From assembly GCA_002104945.1 (NCBI GenBank), contig MCFH01000025.1:186001-250000 (forward strand): a DNA stretch of 64,000 bases, read 5' to 3'. Numbering within the stretch: position 1 is the first letter of the stretch; every line of letters starts with the position of its first letter. Position numbers and translations under genes: made by a program. This DNA is from Piromyces finnis (lineage: Eukaryota; Neocallimastigomycota; Neocallimastigomycetes; Neocallimastigales; Neocallimastigaceae). Shown one piece after another: positions 58,681 to 64,000 of this stretch. The notes under the pieces are model-generated. The model was not told the origin of the DNA. It saw only the letters and a program-made list of their open reading frames with translations, and searched no databases.

Positions 58681-59939
58681 AATTTAGATTTATAATATAT
58701 TTGAATAAAAACTAGTATTAGCTTATTGTTTTACTAATTTTATTATTATATTATTTGTTGTGAAATAAATTTAATTAATAAACAATTTTATTAATAAGAT
58801 TAACGAAGAGTTATATAATAAGATGTATGGTCATGTGATCATATAAAATAAAATAAATAAAAAATAACTACTTCTACAACACTTTTAATACATGTTTATG
58901 TTTTTTATAAATTAGTCACGTGTATACATAAATATATGATATAGCTAAATAAAATTATGTGTCCATAAATGTTCACATAAATAATATCGTGATGTATTAG
59001 TATTTGTGTAACTTTACCATTAAACTTTTCAAAGATCATCCAACTTTACAAAAAGAATTTATATAATGTAATGAGACTTGTATAAGAAAATTTATTCAAT
59101 ACATTAATAATTTATTATACAATATTGACTATACTTTCATTAATAATAATATTTATATACAATTATTTTTTTTTAATAATCTATCTTTATCCCATACCTA
59201 TTTATTTAGGCAGGCATAATGAATAATAATTTAAAAACAATGTTAATAATTCATTATATGATAAATAGTTTCATTTAAATAATATAAAATGAAATTGATA
59301 ACATTTATCTACAACATATGTCATTATTATACTTACCCCTTAGAATATAGTCTTTTGATATAATAGCCTCGATGGAGATAAAAGCTGTTACACACCAATA
59401 TATATATTATTATCACTATTGATGATGTTTTAAATTATTTTTATAATCACATTTCCAGGATTTATAAAGTTAAAAATGTGAATCATCAATACAATATATA
59501 TTCTGTATTTTTTCTTTTCTTTTTTTTTCTAAGCCCATAAAGGATAAAACAAAAGATATTACTATTGTTATTTTTTATTTTTCCATGTTTTATATTAATA
59601 TTATTATTATTAAATATTCTTTTTTTTTTATTATTATTATTTTTTCATTCTAAAACATCATAATAATAAAAATGGATAAAGGTTACACAAACTATTTGTA
59701 CTTGTGTCATATTAAAAGGTTACACGAAAAGAAGGTGAAAAAACACGTTTTTAAATTAATTTTTCTTTTTCCTTTTATCATAATAGTAAGAAAAGTAATT
59801 AAAAAAATCTAAATAATAATTCATAATAAATGGTAATAGTAAATGTGGAATATTAATAATTTTTTTAAAACTATCGAATTTATTACAAAAATAAATAGGT
59901 ATTACATATTAAATATTATTATAACCTAAAAAGTAATAA
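58681..59939. other. Intergenic spacer
   Basis: A/T sequence without protein-like frames. A slightly GC-richer patch near 59370-59400 (CCTCGATGGAGATAAAAGC) and a pair of GGTTACAC words at about 59682 and 59719 are the only distinctive features. Confidence 0.5.
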
Positions 59940-59959
59940 TGATAATTGATAATAGTCAT

Positions 59960-60596
<637 letters not shown>

Positions 60597-61743
60597 ATTA
60601 TCCTACTTTTATACATGTTATAATGATATATTAATTTTTTTTGTATTTAAAACTTGATTTGTTTTAAAATATTATTATTCCTTCTCCTTCCACTTTCTCC
60701 TTTTAATTTTATTAATGATACAAATTCCAATAAAACTTTTTTCCTTTCCTTTTTTTTATTTTCCTTTTTAATTTTACCTAAAAATATTGGGAAATATAAT
60801 TTTTATTCACCACCACCACCAATAAAATTGAATGATTTTAATTATATTTTCTGGTTTAAAACGTTGAGGAGAAAATTAAAAAAAATTAAAAATAAACCAG
60901 TCCGCCGATCAAAAAATTTAAATTAAAAAATTTTCCACCTTAACTATCAAAAAAAAAAAAAAAAAACGCCACAAATTAAAAAATACACACATGAATTGCA
61001 TGAACAACACACTTTAAAAGTCCACTTTTTTTTATTTATACACATAATGAATTTAGTTTTATTTTTTTATTTATTTTTTATTTATTTTTTCATTTTTTTA
61101 TTTTGTTTTATATTTTTTTTTCTAAAAAAAATAAATAAATAATAATTCTATTTATTTTCTACACAGATTAAATATATAATACTGATATAAAAGTGTAATA
61201 TTAAATAATAATTATCTTTTTAATAAAAAGGTGATTATTATTTAATAGAATCTATTGAAATTATAATTAATAATAAATAGTTGACTGATTATACATATTC
61301 TAATATGTTCTTTCCTTTTATATATATTTATTATTAATTTAAAATAAGCACCAGCTTATTTTATTAAATCATTTAAAAAAAAGACTTATAATCAATATAA
61401 ACCTTTTTTTTAAAAAAAAAAAATTTTTTTTTATTTTATCTATATATATATAGAGTGATTGATATAAAAATATAAAAATCATTGAATATTATTATTATTA
61501 TTATTATTATTGTGGTGGTGGTGGTGGATATGGATGGTTGCCTAATATGGATAATATTTCGATTAATTATGTCATCTATTGATGAGGAGAGAATGATATT
61601 AAAAAAGTATATTTATATATATTGTGAATATTTTTAATTTTTAGGTTATTTTTTTTTAGTTGTAATAATATTATTAATTTATGAAAGGATATAATATTAT
61701 TTGGTATATAGATATATTTTGTATAAAGAATATTATTTCATTA
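60597..61743. other. 3' spacer of the terminal 7-TM gene
   Basis: Contains a plus-strand open stretch (60654-60926, SPPPPIKLNDFNYIFWF) without an ATG and with doubtful composition; a CCACCACCACC run near 60811; and (ATT)n followed by (GGT)n, GTGGTGGTGGTGG, at 61489-61527. No gene is called. Confidence 0.5.
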
Positions 61744-63024
61744 TTAATATTGACTTTTAACTTGATTATTCATGAAACCAAAATTTTTCGAATAAGCATT
61801 GGTATGATCCGAAGAATTATTAAATAATAAAGAATTTGTACTAATATTAGTATAATTTTTTATGATACTTTTACTTGGGGCAAAAGTAGGGGAACCATTT
61901 TTTGATGTTCCGCCAGCGGTATACATCATATCCTTTTCAATAGGAGGATAATTGTAATGTACAATATTACTAATATTACTAACATTTGATTTTTTGTAAT
62001 AACTATTAGTAGAAGTGGATTTACCTATACCACTATCAATATTTAAACCAAGAGATTTACTTCCATGACTATTTTTAGCATTATTAAAACTTATACTTTT
62101 ATAACCGATTAAGTTATGACCAGAAGAACCATAATTTTTAGAATTATTTCCACTTGAATCCCCGATAGAAATAACATTGGCACCGTATTTGAATAGAAGA
62201 GCATCAGTAGCTAAAATTAATACAAAAGAACTTTTAAAGCAATGGAATGGAACGGCAAGAGCAGATAAGGTTGGATTATCGATGGAAGAAACATTATTGA
62301 TAATATTGAGAACGGAGAGAAGTACACTGACAATATCAACCCAAATTAAAATGGTATAACTGGAATGTTTTATGTAGTGATTAAGGTTTGCTGAAGAATT
62401 TGCTTGACTGGTATCATGACTGACAAAGTAAAGAATTGCAAAAGTACAAATTAAATCAGCGGCAGCCATTACACCAAAAGCATAACCATGATAAGCTTGA
62501 ATTTCTTTATCACTTAAATAGCCTTTTTCCATACGAGAATGACCGATCATAAATCTGAAAATGACAAATGGAATAAAAAGTCCCAAAATAGTATATCTTA
62601 CAATAGTATTTAATTTTCCTGAAGCAAAAGCCTTCATTTTAGTTAAATTAAGATAGGGAATAGCGTATTCGGAAAGAATCCAAAAAATTTCATCCACAAA
62701 AAGTGGAACAAAGTATACTTTTGAAATACTTTCTTCTTTTTTACTTTCTTGGCAAACATAGGCAATGGTACCATTTTCAAAAATGGAACCAAGTATACCT
62801 GCTAATGAAGCATAAAATAATACTTTCCAATAAATACCTTTACCTACACTTTTATACATGAGAGCTACTAATAAAAATTGTAAAATTAAAGCATAAAAAA
62901 AGGTATCACGAAATTGATGTAAAAGTCCTACAAAAAATCCATCAAATTCTTTACCATAACAAGTTTGAGTATCGGTATCAAACCTATTTTTTAAAATTTG
63001 AATTTCCTCATTATTATTTGACAT
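61744..63024 (-). CDS. Seven-transmembrane protein with Ser/Asn-rich tail
   Basis: Single exon of 426 aa starting MSNNNEEIQILKNRF. Seven hydrophobic segments lie between about residues 37 and 277, including FYALILQFLLVALMYKSV, GYAFGVMAAADLICTFAILY and ALAVPFHCFKSSFVLILATD. About 150 residues of Ser/Asn/Gly-rich, probably cytosolic tail follow. Motifs that look family-specific are GSIFENGTIAYVCQES, VDEIFWILSEYAIPYLNLTK and RFMIGHSRMEKGYLSDKE. The topology is GPCR-like but there is no DRY, NPxxY or known ligand domain. I cannot name the family; a lineage-specific fungal membrane protein is likely. The ATG at 63024 is preceded by a long A/T spacer. Confidence 0.8.
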   Translation of the reverse strand: MSNNNEEIQILKNRFDTDTQTCYGKEFDGFFVGLLHQFRDTFFYALILQFLLVALMYKSVGKGIYWKVLFYASLAGILGSIFENGTIAYVCQESKKEESISKVYFVPLFVDEIFWILSEYAIPYLNLTKMKAFASGKLNTIVRYTILGLFIPFVIFRFMIGHSRMEKGYLSDKEIQAYHGYAFGVMAAADLICTFAILYFVSHDTSQANSSANLNHYIKHSSYTILIWVDIVSVLLSVLNIINNVSSIDNPTLSALAVPFHCFKSSFVLILATDALLFKYGANVISIGDSSGNNSKNYGSSGHNLIGYKSISFNNAKNSHGSKSLGLNIDSGIGKSTSTNSYYKKSNVSNISNIVHYNYPPIEKDMMYTAGGTSKNGSPTFAPSKSIIKNYTNISTNSLLFNNSSDHTNAYSKNFGFMNNQVKSQY

Positions 63025-64000
63025 TTTTCAAAATAATTTATATTCTTTAGTTTTGATATTGTTTTTTTTTTTTGTTTGATTGTTTTTTGCTTTTTGATTT
63101 AGTTTTTAATCAATATTATATTATTATGTTGCTATTTAATCCTTTTTATCGTTCCTTTTTTTTTTAAAAAAAAAAAAGTGTTATAGTTTTGCTTGATAAT
63201 TATAATTTTTTTTTGTAATTTTTTATAGCTTACTTTCTTTTTATATCTTTTAGTAATTGATTCATATAAAGTTGTTTTCTTATAGATACTTTTTTCAAAC
63301 TTTTTTCCTTTTAATAATAATAATAATAATAAATTTTTAAATAAAATAAAAAAAGAAAAAAAAAAGTGCTTTTTCTATCCTTTTATAGGAGTTTATTTTT
63401 TATGGCACGCACCACACATTGTACTCCGGTATCAAAAAACAAAATTAACTTTTTTTTTATTTTTTTACTTTTTTGATCACACTTTTTCAGATTATCAAAA
63501 TAAATTAAAAAAAATGATTTTTAATTTAATTTTTAATTTATTTTAAAATTCCTTTTTTTTTTTTTTTTCGAATTTCAAAATTTAATATAAATAAATTTAA
63601 ATGGTCTACATTAATTTATTTATTTTACAATCCACTTTACCATATATTAAAATATATTAAAATGTTTTAAAAAAGAAAAAAAAAGGGAAATTTAAAAAAG
63701 AAGCAAAGGGAATAGTGACAGGTAATGACAAATAAGTAAAAAGTAAAATGACAGATTAGTTAGAAAAAGTAACAAGATATATATGTAACAAAATTAAAAA
63801 GGTCTATAAGTCATTATATAACTAGTTAAAAAGGTATGTAAATCAATTAATAGGATTATAAAATAGATATTTTAACTATAATAAAAATTAGATTTTATAT
63901 ATAAAGACGATCATTTTATTAAATATTTAAATACAACATTCCTTATTTTCTATTATTATTAAATAGAATAATTTAATAATATTGTTATTAAATAATAATA
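63025..64000. promoter_or_regulatory. Upstream region of the terminal 7-TM gene
   Basis: A/T spacer with poly-T/poly-A runs. A short mixed-composition patch at about 63403-63432 (GGCACGCACCACACATTGTA) stands out and could be a regulatory site. No gene was seen up to the window edge. Confidence 0.4.

Noticed and set aside
60654..60926. Plus-strand 90-codon frame with a poly-Pro stretch
   Set aside because: No ATG, no splice partner found, and mostly Phe/Leu/Lys/Asn. Not enough to call a gene.

Overview
The window looks like nuclear DNA of an extremely AT-rich eukaryote with many short introns. It is most consistent with an anaerobic gut fungus (Neocallimastigomycota) or a close chytrid relative. 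The reasons are coding islands in almost pure A/T spacers, GT..AG introns with A/T-rich interiors, long (AAT/ATT)n and homopolymer tracts, poly-Asn and poly-Gln inside proteins, and a fungal-type housekeeping gene set. The organism is inferred, not proved. I found no rRNA, no convincing tRNA, no CRISPR array, no prokaryote-like operon and no intact transposase or reverse transcriptase.

Layout, left to right. 1-2244 (+): 3' part of a RasGAP gene. 3574-3962 (+): small acidic coiled-coil protein. 4581-6167 (-): tRNA pseudouridine synthase PUS3/DEG1. 7082-9348 (+): OST48/WBP1. 9953-11065 (-): SEC62. 11066-14491: spacer with two unusually GC-rich structured elements. 14492-16093 (+): 7-TM protein. 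18353-23935 (+): CLASP microtubule regulator. 25564-26765 (-): NTF2. 27227-31265 (-): 15-exon coiled-coil protein with a cysteine cluster. 32296-33582 (+): COP9 signalosome subunit 3. 34072-36047 and 36856-39644 (-): two orphan Ser/Asn-rich proteins. 41289-46847 (+): DNA topoisomerase III. 48188-54180 (-): SEC16. 56985-58680 (-): orphan gene with an uncertain model. 61744-63024 (-): second 7-TM protein.

Most genes needed reassembly from exons. I did this by hand, requiring GT..AG boundaries, matching phase and a continuous family match; coordinates may be off by a base or two. Three products serve the ER and early secretory pathway: OST48 (N-glycosylation), SEC62 (translocation) and SEC16 (COPII exit sites). 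OST48 and SEC62 are convergent neighbours. The other recognised genes are unrelated housekeeping functions (tRNA modification, nuclear import, microtubule control, DNA decatenation, cullin regulation), so this is ordinary genome rather than a cluster.

The points most worth a second look are the internal repeat architecture of SEC16 (13 tyrosine-containing repeats plus a duplicated basic module), the two structured GC-rich elements in the 11.6-12.7 kb spacer, a six-nucleotide first coding exon in NTF2, a RasGAP catalytic motif split by a microsatellite-filled intron, and several orphan proteins.
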